23,262 nucleotides of DNA from an uncultured Campylobacter sp. (GCA_900539505.1 UQCL01000035.1:1-23262), one strand, 5' to 3'. Shown: positions 14,587 through 22,982, counted from the stretch's first letter. The notes: generated by a model not told the origin, from the sequence alone. A program made the numbers and translations.

Positions 14587-15607
14587 ATTCGGGTTTTTAC
14601 CGAGTAAACTTTAGCGCTGCAAAACTTTAAGTTCATTAATTACGCCGCGCTCTAAATTTACGTAAATTTTGATTTTTAGCCCATTTGGCGTCTGTAGATT
14701 AAAATTTTAAGATCTTTTATTTGAAGTTTGTTTGACCCCAGCTTGCCGCTCGTTACGCGCTAAATTCCGAGTGCTTCTCCCTTTTCAGCGTCCGCATTAC
14801 GCCCTGCAAATACTGTGCCGCACGCACATTGAAATTTAACGCCCGAATAGCATGACTTGCGAACCGTGGGATAAATTTAGCGAGATTTGACCATCAAATT
14901 TAGCCCTTTCGGCGGTTAAAATTTTAACGCTATTCTGGCTTGAAATTCCACTTTAAATTTTAAAATTTGCGCTACGCCTAGAAAGTAACTCGCTATGCCA
15001 AAAAGACAAGCTATGCCGCGTCGAAGCGATACCTGCGCGCTATGTGCGCCGAAATACAGCGTGGAATTTTAACCTCATCAGCTCAAATCGTGCAGCGAGC
15101 CGCGCTGCACGAAGCCTCGCTCATTTAAAGCGTCAAGTCGTATTCGTGCGCCACATAAGACCGCTCGGCGTAGAATTTTACTCATTTAAACGCAGCATGT
15201 CGCTTCACAAATACAGAGCCGCATCATTTAAAGACGGCACTTGGCGCGCGGTATATGAGCCTGAAAAACAAAATGCATAAGGCTACGCTCGCTTAAAATT
15301 TTAAGCCGCGCTTCAAAAATAAAGCCATGCTCGCACGAAGTGCAAAGCCTCGCCCGTCCGTTTAAAACGTGAGCCCAAAATTTGTCCGAGACGTGAAGCC
15401 GCGCTTCAAAACGCAAAATATCGCTTGTTTAAGGCGCAAAGCCGCGAGAACCGAAAGTACGAAGCCGTGAGTGCTGAAAATGCGAAGCTGCGCTCGCCAA
15501 AAACGCAAAGTTGTACCGCCTGAAATACAAAACATAAAGCCGAGGTTGCCTAAAATTTAAGCCTACCCAAAATTCCAAGCCCGCAAAATTTTAAAATTTA
15601 GCCCGCT
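14587..15607. other. Repeat-rich region with no supportable gene
   Basis: These 1,021 bases lie between the convergent SOD-like and YwqK-like genes. The left part holds AAATTTTA-type words. From about 15000 onward come loosely repeated words: CTCATTTAAA near 15120 and 15181 with a variant near 15224, and AAGCCGCGCTTCAAAA exactly twice at 15303-15318 and 15396-15411, with degenerate relatives (AAGCCGTGAG, AAGCTGCGCTCG) up to 15500. A perfect 8-bp hairpin (GTGCAGCG/CGCTGCAC) lies at 15090-15110. A 78-codon frame at 15044-15280 has no ribosome site and is made of the repeats, so I do not call it. Confidence 0.6.
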
Positions 15608-16765
15608 TTACTCCCTCGCTAGCCCGTTTTTATCGGATTTGTCGCTGATTAGCTTGCCGCTTTCGTCGTATTTTTTAGCGCGCACGAGCCTGCCGCGCTC
15701 AAACTCGCCCTCGGCTTCGAGCTTGCCGTCTGCGTAGTAGTGCCTCGCCGTGCCCGTCTCCAGGCCATCCTTGAACGCAACTCTAGCCTTGAGCGCGCCG
15801 TTTTCGTGGTATGTTTCGTATAGCCCGTTTTTGCGCCCGTCTCTGAACATTACCTTCGCCGCAAGCGCGCCGTTTGCGTAGTATTGCTTACTCGTGCCCG
15901 TTTGTTTGCCGCGCTCAAACTCGTATTCGCCCTGCAGCGCGCCGCCCCTGTAGTATTCGCGCACGGCGCCGTCGCGCTCGCCGTCTTTGAAATTTTCGAT
16001 TACGCGCGTCTTGCCGTCCTCGTAAAATAACTTCCAAACGCCCTGTTTGCGGTCATCCTTGTATGCGCCCGTCTGCTTTAGTGCGCCGCTTTCGTAATAC
16101 CATTTTTCGGTGCCTTGGCGCTTGCCCGCTTTGTATGTTCGCTCCCCGCGCATTTTGCCGCTTTTGTAATAATCCACGTCCTTGCCGTTTCGCAGCCCGC
16201 CCTTATACGGATGGCACGCGCTTACTTCGCCGCTTTCGTAGTAGTCGGTGAAAACGCCCTCGCGCCTGTCCGCTTTATACGCGCCCTGCTGCTTTAGCTT
16301 GCCGCTTCCCTGATAATACAGCTTGTAAAAACCCTCGCGCTTGCCGGCTTTGTATTCGCTCTGCGATCTCAACTCGTCGCCGTCCGCGTAGTAGCTCTTC
16401 GCGACGCCGTCGTACAGGCCGTTTTTTAGCGGATATTCGTTTGAGGGCTTATCTGAGCCGTCGAAATAATTGCACTCGCGCACTGCAGTGCCGTCCTTTA
16501 CGTCAATTTCTCGAATTAGCGTGGGCGGTAGCGGCTTTGCTCTGGGATAGACGACGCCCATAAAATTTACGTCGTAGAGATCCTCGGCGCTGTAGTGCAG
16601 CACCTTGAGCGTCCCGCTGTAGGGCTTATCCGCTACGAAATACAGGCCGTTTTTTAAGCTCGGCTCGGGCTGCATTACGATTTTTGGCTCCAGGGCTTGC
16701 GCGCCCAGCGCCAAAAGCGGAAGCAGGAGCAGGAGCCTCAACGCACTTGTATTTAAAAATTTCAC
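15608..16765 (-). CDS. Secreted YwqK/MORN-like repeat protein
   Basis: This 385-residue protein has a signal peptide (about 1-25, LLLLLPLLALGAQA). From about residue 118 it has ten tandem units of 23-25 residues plus a partial one, with the pattern G..k.YY.sG.lk....Yk.gkr. Examples are GTEKWYYESGALKQTGAYK and GTSKQYYANGALAAKVMF. These are MORN-variant repeats of the family labelled YwqK, sometimes annotated as an antitoxin; no toxin partner is seen here. The protein is probably exported or surface exposed as a beta-rich solenoid. It starts with GTG at 16765 after TAAAGGCT. It lies 51 bases after the AT-rich membrane protein gene on the same strand, but differs sharply in base composition (60% G+C in the 60 bases from 15901). 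Confidence 0.85.
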   Translation of the reverse strand: MKFLNTSALRLLLLLPLLALGAQALEPKIVMQPEPSLKNGLYFVADKPYSGTLKVLHYSAEDLYDVNFMGVVYPRAKPLPPTLIREIDVKDGTAVRECNYFDGSDKPSNEYPLKNGLYDGVAKSYYADGDELRSQSEYKAGKREGFYKLYYQGSGKLKQQGAYKADRREGVFTDYYESGEVSACHPYKGGLRNGKDVDYYKSGKMRGERTYKAGKRQGTEKWYYESGALKQTGAYKDDRKQGVWKLFYEDGKTRVIENFKDGERDGAVREYYRGGALQGEYEFERGKQTGTSKQYYANGALAAKVMFRDGRKNGLYETYHENGALKARVAFKDGLETGTARHYYADGKLEAEGEFERGRLVRAKKYDESGKLISDKSDKNGLARE

Positions 16766-16816
16766 AACTTTAGCCTTTATATTTTATAAATTACTGCCAA
16801 TTAAAGCTATTTTGAA

Positions 16817-18235
16817 TTAATTTTTATTCTTTTGCTTTATCAAATCAACCAACCATTCTGGTAGTTGCTTAATTTTGGTTATAATTCCATCATAGTCAAT
16901 CAATTTATCAGAGCTTTTTGATTTATCTAAAAAATCACTTGGATTTTTAGAAATAATATTAATTGTAGAAGCCATTAATTCTTTTAGTAATTCCGGATTA
17001 GTTTCATTTAGATTAGATATTTGCTCTTTATAGCTAGCATAGGAACTCGCAACTGCAACCTTATGAGCATATTCTTGTTCTAGCCTCATGGCTTCTTTGC
17101 GTCTATTTGAGCAAAAGATGGCAAGCCAGATAAAAGGTAAAGCTATAGTTATTTTTGAAAAAAATCCAAAAATCATAATGTAAATTTTATCACTAGGTAT
17201 TATCGATACACTATAAGTTTGATTTGCTTCACTTTTTATTTTGGCTAGCTCTGTAATTACTGCACCAATATCCCTATTTAAAATTTCATTTACTCCATTA
17301 AAAGTCCATATGGCAACAGCGGCTATCGCAATTATGCTTAAAATAAACCCAATATCCCACCTTCTAATAGTTTTGCTAATTGCATCTCCTTGTTGTTTAT
17401 ATGAAGATGATAAGCTTGCATTTGTAGCTTTTTCGTTTAAATCTTTAATGATTTTATCGTATTCATCAAAGCGTTGTTTCATGGTATTTTCATATTCATT
17501 TAAGTCTTCAAACATATTTTCAAGTTTTTGTTCCAAGCCTCCACTGCGAACATTATCATTTGGTTCGCCGAAAATCTTTATATGAAATTTTCCTATTTCT
17601 TCTAATTTTTGCGAATTTTCGATAATTTTTTCTTTAGTTGCTTCCAGATCCTGGATTATCTTATTTCTTGCATTTTCTATTTCTTGCCGTATTGATATAT
17701 CTTTATTTTCTTGTCTAACCACCAAATGAGTTCTAAAATTTTCTATCTCATTACAGTATCCGCAAATTTCACCATATTTTTGTGCAAATTCATCCTTGGC
17801 AATGCTGATTTTTTGTATAGAATTCTCAACATCTACTATTTTATTTTTTATCTCATCCAATTTTAAATCGTCTAGTGATGTCTTTATGGCCTCGTTGTAT
17901 CCCGCAATCATCTCCATAATGATTGGTTTTGCCTGATTTTTTGGAATGTATATGGTTGAATATCTGGCTAATATTGTTAAAGCGTTGTCGATAATGGCAG
18001 TCAAATGCCACATACTTCTATTCCAATTGACAAAGCAGTTTTGAAATTCTCCGAAAAAAGTATTCGGCAGTAAATTTTCATCCAATAAATTTACACACCT
18101 TTCTATATAAATTAACGCTTCTTTATTTCTGGCGAATTCCTGTGTTTCGTTTTCTGATATAGATTTAATATCTAATGTATTAACCGCTTCTTTTAACTGC
18201 TCGAAACTATTTAAAGAATTACTGATTTTTGACAT
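16817..18235 (-). CDS. Unrecognised coiled-coil protein with two membrane helices, AT-rich
   Basis: This 472-residue protein is of unknown function. Residues 1-120 are globular and helical (with WNRSMWHL at 71-78). Residues about 120-275 are a charged coiled coil, two membrane helices lie near 294-316 and 351-376, and a cytoplasmic C-terminus follows with HKVAVASSYASYKEQI (391-406) and IISKNPSDFLDK (427-438). The loop between helices has one bacterial glycosylation sequon, EANQT at 336-340, which is on the periplasmic side if both ends are cytoplasmic. The gene is far more AT-rich than its surroundings: 27% G+C in the 60 bases from 17401 and 33% from 18001. It also largely lacks the resident AAATTT repeat words, so lateral acquisition is likely. 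It has its own promoter and a good AAGGAAAATAA ribosome site. A defence or stress role is possible but only a guess. Confidence 0.75.
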   Translation of the reverse strand: MSKISNSLNSFEQLKEAVNTLDIKSISENETQEFARNKEALIYIERCVNLLDENLLPNTFFGEFQNCFVNWNRSMWHLTAIIDNALTILARYSTIYIPKNQAKPIIMEMIAGYNEAIKTSLDDLKLDEIKNKIVDVENSIQKISIAKDEFAQKYGEICGYCNEIENFRTHLVVRQENKDISIRQEIENARNKIIQDLEATKEKIIENSQKLEEIGKFHIKIFGEPNDNVRSGGLEQKLENMFEDLNEYENTMKQRFDEYDKIIKDLNEKATNASLSSSYKQQGDAISKTIRRWDIGFILSIIAIAAVAIWTFNGVNEILNRDIGAVITELAKIKSEANQTYSVSIIPSDKIYIMIFGFFSKITIALPFIWLAIFCSNRRKEAMRLEQEYAHKVAVASSYASYKEQISNLNETNPELLKELMASTINIISKNPSDFLDKSKSSDKLIDYDGIITKIKQLPEWLVDLIKQKNKN

Positions 18236-18284
18236 TTATTTTCCTTGGGATAATAGTTGCACTTAAAATTTTAGCACCTTTTTA

Positions 18285-18290
18285 ATTATA
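18285..18290 (-). promoter_or_regulatory. Predicted -10 box of the AT-rich membrane protein gene
   Basis: On the minus strand ATGTATAATTAAAAAG contains TATAAT 49 bases before the ATG, in the 97-base gap after the glycosylase gene. This would let the gene be transcribed alone. Confidence 0.5.
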
Positions 18291-18332
18291 CATCTCTTTT
18301 GGGACTATACAAACTTAATAAATTTGCCAAAA

Positions 18333-18839
18333 TTAAGTCATTTTTAATACTTCCGCGACGACCGTCCACTCGCGCACTAGCCTTTCAAAACTAAAATTTG
18401 CATTTGCTGGGCTAGTCGAGGGTAGCTTGATCGGCTCTTTGCCCGTTGCGTTTAAAATTTGAGTTTTTAGGTATTTTTCGCAGATTTCGTGCGCCTTGCC
18501 GCCGTTTGCGAATACCTGCACGATGCGCGCGCCGCTAAAGATCGGCTCTAAATTTGCAGGCACGACGGCGGTCATTTTGGCGTCGCTCGAGCCCTTTATC
18601 TCGCAGCAGATCGCCGCGTCGTAGATGGCGATACCGCGGGCGAGCAGGAATTTTATCTTTTCCTCCGTGCTCGCGGGCGACGGCGCGTTTAAAATTTGCG
18701 CTAGCACCCGCCAGAAGCGATTTTGCGGATTTGCGTAGTAAAAGCCAAATTTACGAGAAACGACGGAGGGAAAGGAGCCAAGGATTAAAATTTTAGAATT
18801 TTGATCGAAAATCGGCTTAAAAGGGTGGGTTTGGCTCAT
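18333..18839 (-). CDS. DNA-deoxyinosine glycosylase (uracil-DNA glycosylase superfamily, family 6)
   Basis: This 168-residue protein is of the hypoxanthine-DNA glycosylase type, which removes deaminated bases from DNA. Landmarks in order: ILILGSFPSVVSR (17-29), the YYANPQNRFWRVL segment (34-46) with the presumed catalytic Asn40, GIAIYDAAICCEIKGSSD (69-86), FANGGKAHE (110-118) and the C-terminal LPSTSPANANFSF (139-151). The length matches the family. The ATG at 18839 follows AGGTGCAAA. Single-gene context; a G:T/U mismatch (MUG-like) specificity is the main alternative. Confidence 0.87.
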   Translation of the reverse strand: MSQTHPFKPIFDQNSKILILGSFPSVVSRKFGFYYANPQNRFWRVLAQILNAPSPASTEEKIKFLLARGIAIYDAAICCEIKGSSDAKMTAVVPANLEPIFSGARIVQVFANGGKAHEICEKYLKTQILNATGKEPIKLPSTSPANANFSFERLVREWTVVAEVLKMT

Positions 18840-19184
18840 TTTGCACCTGCTTTGTATTCGTCGAAAACGCCCGCTCGGACGCCATAAAATTTATCTTTCA
18901 TTTTTACTTTATCTCTCGCAAATACCCGAATTTCGCCTGCGAAGCAGCTTGAAGCTGAAGTTGCGCGGCGGCAAAAATTTTAGCGCGCTTGCCTGTTCTG
19001 ATACGGCGTGCGGTAAAAATTCTAATGAGCCTGCCACGACGCGATTTGGGTCTAAATTTCAGCTTTTGCAAATCCTAAACCGAGCTTTCGCGGCTAAATT
19101 TAAAGCCTCGCGACGGCAAAATTTTAACCCTCGCGGCAGTTAAAATTCCGTCCGCCGCCGCAACCGCCTCCGAACCGCTGTGCG
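18840..19184. other. Gene-free spacer
   Basis: These 345 bases lie between moeA and the glycosylase gene. They hold AAATTT and TTAAAATTCCG words and a G+C-rich CCGCCGCCGCAACCGCC stretch near 19151. An open frame on the plus strand has no ribosome site and no recognisable domain. No RNA gene is seen. Confidence 0.6.
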
Positions 19185-20396
19185 CTAAATTTTAGGTACC
19201 GAGATTACGCGTACGAGCTCGCCTTTTTTGAGCTCCTTGACCTCTAGCGGCGCGACGAGCAGGACGCTATCGTCGTCTAAATTGTTCAAAATCGCGCTGG
19301 AGCCTTGCTTTTTGCTTTGCAGGCTAACAAAAAGCCGTCCGTCTCTGTTTTGCAAGACGGCGGGTATAAACTCCAGCCACGGCGTCTTTTTTATGTAGTC
19401 GTGATCCAAGATTGCGCTAAATTCCGTGCTTTCGTGCACGCCGAAAGATCTTTGCAAAAATACGCGCAGAAACAAAATGCACGTAATAAGCGCCGAGAGC
19501 GGGAAGCCCGGGAATGCGAAGATATATTTTTCGCCGGTTTTGGCTACGCGCACGTGGCGGCCCGGTTTGATCGCCGCACCTTTTACGATTAGCTCAAATT
19601 TTGATTGTAGCGTGCTTTGCACGAAGTCGTAGTCTCCGACGCTCACTCCGCCGCTAGTTAGAAGTATATCGGCGCTCTGTAAAGCCGATAAGATCGCGCC
19701 TTCTAGCTCTTTTTCGTCATCGCGTACTAGAGGCATTATCATCGCTTCGCAGCCTAGTTGCGTTACTAAATTTGCAAGCGCGATGTGGTTGGAGCTGTAA
19801 ATTTGAGCGTCGTTTTCGAGCCTCTCGCCGAGGTCTTTTATCTCGCTACCGGTGGCTAGGATCGCTACTTTTGGGCGGACGAATACGCTTATGTGAAATA
19901 GCCCTAGCTCTGCTAGCAGCGCGATCTGTGAAAATCCGAGCTTCGTGCCGCTACGAAGCAAAAGCTCGCCCTCGCGGTAGCTCTCGCCCGCCGCGCGCAC
20001 GGCAAAGCCCGCCGCGACAGGCTTTGTGACGATAATTTCGCTGCCTTGCACCTGCACGTTTTCGATCGGCAGAAGCGTGTCGCTGCCCTCGCACATGAGC
20101 CCGCCGGTGAAGGTTTTGACGCACTCGCCCGCCTTTGCCGCGGCGCCAGGCATTTTGCCTGCAGGCGTCGTGCCGACGATCTTAAATTTAGCTCCCTCGC
20201 TCAGATCCGCGCCCTTTAGCGCGTAGCCGTCCATCGCGGCGGTCGGGCGGCGCGGAGTGCTAAAAGGCGCCGCGACGTCGCTTGCTAAAATACGCCCTAG
20301 CGCCTGAGTGATCGCGACCTTCTCGATGCGCGATGACTTTTGCACCGTATTTGCGAAGCGCTCCATTGCACTTTCAAATTTTTCAAATTCCATCAT
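19185..20396 (-). CDS. moeA: Molybdopterin molybdenumtransferase MoeA
   Basis: This 403-residue enzyme inserts molybdate into adenylylated molybdopterin in the last step of molybdenum cofactor synthesis, needed for formate dehydrogenase, nitrate reductase and similar enzymes. Landmarks: PTAAMDGYAL (51-60), ILATGSEIKDLG (179-190), the catalytic-domain motif LLTSGGVSVGDYDFV (245-259), AIKPGRHVRVAK (275-286) and FAFPGFPLSAL (293-303), followed by the C-terminal beta domain. The start overlaps the stop of the MFS gene by four bases (ATGA), so the two are coupled. A second Met follows immediately. No Moco riboswitch-like structure is seen; the gene depends on the upstream promoter. Confidence 0.96.
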   Translation of the reverse strand: MMEFEKFESAMERFANTVQKSSRIEKVAITQALGRILASDVAAPFSTPRRPTAAMDGYALKGADLSEGAKFKIVGTTPAGKMPGAAAKAGECVKTFTGGLMCEGSDTLLPIENVQVQGSEIIVTKPVAAGFAVRAAGESYREGELLLRSGTKLGFSQIALLAELGLFHISVFVRPKVAILATGSEIKDLGERLENDAQIYSSNHIALANLVTQLGCEAMIMPLVRDDEKELEGAILSALQSADILLTSGGVSVGDYDFVQSTLQSKFELIVKGAAIKPGRHVRVAKTGEKYIFAFPGFPLSALITCILFLRVFLQRSFGVHESTEFSAILDHDYIKKTPWLEFIPAVLQNRDGRLFVSLQSKKQGSSAILNNLDDDSVLLVAPLEVKELKKGELVRVISVPKI

Positions 20397-21691
20397 TTAC
20401 CTCCTACGATTTTATAAATTTGATCTTCATCTATCAGTTTCGAGTTAAATTTCACAACGAGTTCGCCATCGGTCTCGTAAATTTCAATAATGCCCTTTAC
20501 GCCCTGTAGTGTGGAAAAATCGCCGCCTTTAGGAAAGTATAAATTCTTAAAAAGTTTTGGATCGCTCAGCCTAGAAAGTAGCACAAGCCAGATCACACCC
20601 AAAACCGCGACGCCAATGCCTAGCGCTTCGATGCCAATTTTGCTAAAAAGTGCGCCGCCGCATAGCCCGCCCAAAAAACTGCCAAAAAATCCGAACGAAT
20701 TAAAAATCCCAAGCGCGGCGCCTTTTTGAGCGACTTTGGCAAATTTGGACGCAAGGCTTTGCATAATGGGCTCATGCGCGTTAAATCCCACGAAAAAAAG
20801 CATCACACCCGCCACGAAAGCGCTCGCCCCGCCAGCAAACGCAAAAATCAAATACGAAGCGATGAAAAAGCAGATGCCGATAAGTAGAATTTGCTTAGCT
20901 AGCGCGCGCTTTTCGCCTAAAGCACCACTCGCACCCATAGCAGTAAAGCCAAAGACCGCGCCTAGAGCATAAATTTTAGTCAAATCACTTTTGGAAAGTC
21001 CGAATTTTTGCACGAGTAAAATTGGAATTAGAAAAAATGCTGCCGTCATGAAGGCTTTTTGAAAAAAATTCGTTAAATTCATAAGCATTAAATTTTTATC
21101 GCTCAAAAGTGAGCCGAGCGGGACCTTTTGGCGCAGGGAGCGGATATGCGGTTCGGTAGGTACTACGAAAAAAAGCAGCATCAAACATAAAAGCGTAAGC
21201 GCCGAACTTAGATGAAATAGGCTGGCAAGCCCAAATTTGGCGCTTAAAAGCGGACTTAAAATCATTGCGACACCAAAGCTCACGCCTATCATCGCGCCCA
21301 TTACCGCCATCGCCTTACCGCGCTCTTCCTCCCGCGTAAAATCGCTAATTAGTGCGGTAGCTACGGCTCCTACAGCACCGCAGCCTTGCAAAAAACGCCC
21401 AAAAATCATCGTATAAATGCTCTCGCTAGCCGCGCAAACGCAAGCGCCCAGGATAAAAAGCGCCAGTCCTATCGCAAGGGTTTTTTTACGTCCGATCTTA
21501 TCGCTTAGCACTCCAAATGGCGTTTGCAAAATCACTTGCATAATCGCATAAATTCCAAAAAGTAGCCCCACTAGGCTTTCGTTTGCGCCGTGTAAGCTCA
21601 ATGCATACAGGCTAAGCACGGGTAGCAAAATAAATAATCCAAAAAACCTCGTAGCGATGATAAAACTAAGCGGAAGGACGCTTTTTAGCAT
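20393..21691 (-). CDS. MFS drug-efflux transporter, YajR/CmeG-like
   Basis: This is a 432-residue major facilitator with twelve predicted helices. Motif A is present as GVLSDKIGRKKTLAIG between helices 2 and 3. After helix 12 comes a small soluble domain (FPKGGDFSTLQGVKGIIEIY...LVVKFNSKLID) resembling the ferredoxin-like C-terminal YAM domain of E. coli YajR. The setting, divergent from rdgB, matches C. jejuni cmeG (Cj1375) as I recall it, a pump linked to fluoroquinolone and oxidative-stress tolerance. An in-frame TTG at 21706 would add five residues. I prefer the ATG at 21691 because TGAGG lies nine bases before it and no ribosome site precedes the TTG. It is coupled to moeA by overlap. Confidence 0.9.
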   Translation of the reverse strand: MLKSVLPLSFIIATRFFGLFILLPVLSLYALSLHGANESLVGLLFGIYAIMQVILQTPFGVLSDKIGRKKTLAIGLALFILGACVCAASESIYTMIFGRFLQGCGAVGAVATALISDFTREEERGKAMAVMGAMIGVSFGVAMILSPLLSAKFGLASLFHLSSALTLLCLMLLFFVVPTEPHIRSLRQKVPLGSLLSDKNLMLMNLTNFFQKAFMTAAFFLIPILLVQKFGLSKSDLTKIYALGAVFGFTAMGASGALGEKRALAKQILLIGICFFIASYLIFAFAGGASAFVAGVMLFFVGFNAHEPIMQSLASKFAKVAQKGAALGIFNSFGFFGSFLGGLCGGALFSKIGIEALGIGVAVLGVIWLVLLSRLSDPKLFKNLYFPKGGDFSTLQGVKGIIEIYETDGELVVKFNSKLIDEDQIYKIVGGK

Positions 21692-21726
21692 AATCTTAGA
21701 CCTCAAATAATATGAAATTTGTGCCG

Positions 21727-21732
21727 ATTATA
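21727..21732 (-). promoter_or_regulatory. Predicted -10 box for the MFS-moeA unit
   Basis: TATAAT on the minus strand (AGCTATAATCGG) lies 36 bases before the MFS ATG, in the short region shared with the rdgB promoter. Confidence 0.55.
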
Positions 21733-21765
21733 GCTAAAAATCGTAATGAATTCTTTGATTTTGGG

Positions 21766-21771
21766 TAAAAT
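21766..21771 (+). promoter_or_regulatory. Predicted -10 box for rdgB
   Basis: TAAAAT preceded by TTTTGGG lies 25 bases before the rdgB ATG, back to back with the MFS promoter. Confidence 0.45.
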
Positions 21772-21796
21772 GGCGCATTAAATTTAAGGAGAGCGG

Positions 21797-22426
21797 ATGA
21801 AAATTTTACTTGCGACGAGCAACAAAAATAAAGTAAAAGAGATAAAAGAATTTTTCACGGAATACGACGTGTGTGCGCTCGGCGAGGTGCTGGATCCTTT
21901 TGAGATCGACGAGTGCGGCGCGAGCTTCAAACAAAACGCGCTTATTAAAGTTCGCGCAGTGCATGAGGCGCTAAAAAGTAAAAATTTGCAGAGCGAATTT
22001 TTCGTGCTAAGCGATGATAGCGGTATCTGCGTGGACGCGCTGGGCGGGGCTCCGGGGATATTTTCGGCGCGCTTTAGTGGAGCGGGTGCAACGGATGCGA
22101 GCAATCGCGAAAAATTAGCCGCTAGCCTGCGCGCTCTGGGGCTAAAGGAGAGCCCTGCGCATTACACCGCGGCGATCGCGCTAAAATGCGCTCTGGGCGA
22201 GTTTTGCACGCATGGTTTTATGCACGGCACGGCGATAACGCAGCAGCGGGGGCAAAACGGCTTCGGATACGATTTTATGTTTATTCCGCGCGGATTTGAC
22301 CGCACGATCGGAGAGCTGCCCACTGAGGTAAAATTTAAAATTTCGCATCGCACGAAGGGGCTGGCGCTGATACAAATTTTATTGAAAAATTTAGAAAAAC
22401 AGATGCGACTTGCTAAATTTCATTAA
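21797..22426 (+). CDS. rdgB: XTP/dITP diphosphatase (RdgB/HAM1)
   Basis: This 209-residue enzyme hydrolyses dITP, ITP and XTP to monophosphates, keeping deaminated purines out of DNA. Landmarks: LLATSNKNKVKEI (4-16), VLSDDSGICVDALGGAPGIFSARF (70-93) with the catalytic Asp pair, GFGYDFMFIP (155-164) and SHRTKGLAL (183-191). AAGGAGAGCGG precedes the ATG. The C-terminus is a few residues longer than usual. A DNA-deoxyinosine glycosylase encoded at 18333-18839 deals with the same lesion once it is in DNA. Confidence 0.96.
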   Translation: MKILLATSNKNKVKEIKEFFTEYDVCALGEVLDPFEIDECGASFKQNALIKVRAVHEALKSKNLQSEFFVLSDDSGICVDALGGAPGIFSARFSGAGATDASNREKLAASLRALGLKESPAHYTAAIALKCALGEFCTHGFMHGTAITQQRGQNGFGYDFMFIPRGFDRTIGELPTEVKFKISHRTKGLALIQILLKNLEKQMRLAKFH

Positions 22427-22465
22427 ATTTAAAGCCGCAAAAAGCGGAATTTAAGAAAAAATATA

Positions 22466-22471
22466 TATAAT
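22466..22471 (+). promoter_or_regulatory. Predicted -10 box of the tRNA cluster
   Basis: TATAAT within AAAATATATATAATACGC lies 29 bases upstream of tRNA-Pro. It is the only good promoter hexamer between rdgB and the tRNA genes. Confidence 0.6.
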
Positions 22472-22500
22472 ACGCTTTTCATTCAATCCACGAAAATCTA

Positions 22501-22577
<77 letters not shown>

Positions 22578-22581
22578 TTGT

Positions 22582-22659
22582 GGTGAGTTTAGCTCAGTAG
22601 GTTAGAGCATCAGATTGTGGTCCTGAGGGTCGTGGGTTCGATTCCCACAACTCACCCCA
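22582..22659 (+). tRNA. tRNA-His(GTG)
   Basis: The acceptor GTGAGTT/AACTCAC is preceded by the His-specific G-1, which faces discriminator C73; CCA is encoded. The anticodon loop is TTGTGGT. The anticodon stem TCAGA/CCTGA has an A31-C39 mismatch next to the loop. Confidence 0.96.
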
Positions 22660-22665
22660 CTTTAT

Positions 22666-22742
22666 GCGCTCGTAGCTCAATTGGATAGAGCAACAGACTT
22701 CGGATCTGTAGGTTGAAGGTTCGACTCCTTTCGAGCGTACCA
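22666..22742 (+). tRNA. tRNA-Arg(TCG)
   Basis: The acceptor GCGCTCG/CGAGCGT includes a G1-U72 wobble. The anticodon stem is ACAGA/TCTGT with loop CTTCGGA (anticodon TCG). T-loop TTCGACT, discriminator A and encoded CCA. Confidence 0.96.
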
Positions 22743-22757
22743 CTGATTCGATAATTT

Positions 22758-22834
22758 GCGCTCATAGCTCAGTAGGATAGAGCAACGGCCTTCTAAGCCG
22801 TAGGTCAGAGGTTCGAATCCTCTTGGGCGTACCA
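22758..22834 (+). tRNA. tRNA-Arg(TCT)
   Basis: The acceptor GCGCTCA/TGGGCGT pairs with two wobbles (G1-U72 and U5-G68). The anticodon stem is ACGGC/GCCGT with loop CTTCTAA (anticodon TCT). T-loop TTCGAAT, discriminator A and encoded CCA. Confidence 0.96.
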
Positions 22835-22838
22835 TATT

Positions 22839-22860
22839 AAGCTCATATTAAGAGCTTTTT
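22839..22860 (+). terminator. Possible terminator inside the tRNA cluster
   Basis: AAGCTC and GAGCTT form a 6-bp stem with a 7-base loop, running into TTTTT. It lies just after tRNA-Arg(TCT). It could end the first four tRNAs or merely slow transcription before tRNA-Leu. Confidence 0.4.
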
Positions 22861-22883
22861 GGCTAATATGCGCTTTCTTTTTT

Positions 22884-22968
22884 GCGGATGTGGTGAAATT
22901 GGCAGACACACCAGACTTAGGATCTGGCGCCTCACGGCATGAAGGTTCAAGTCCTTTCATCCGCACCA
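22884..22968 (+). tRNA. tRNA-Leu(TAG)
   Basis: Class II tRNA with a long variable arm. Acceptor GCGGATG/CATCCGC, anticodon stem CCAGA/TCTGG with loop CTTAGGA (anticodon TAG), T-loop TTCAAGT and encoded CCA. Confidence 0.96.
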
Positions 22969-22982
22969 TCCATTCTACGCGT

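Noticed and set aside
15044..15280. 78-codon open frame in the repeat-rich region
   Set aside because: No ribosome site, unusual composition, and its sequence consists of the local repeat words.
15280..15500. Repeats as a CRISPR array
   Set aside because: Only two exact copies of a 16-base word, irregular spacing, degenerate relatives and no cas genes.
21692..21706. TTG start of the MFS transporter
   Set aside because: No ribosome site upstream of the TTG, whereas TGAGG precedes the ATG at 21691 at suitable distance.
22427..22460. Terminator after rdgB (CCGC-AAAAA-GCGG)
   Set aside because: Only a 4-bp core stem with bulged flanks, followed by A residues with no T-run.
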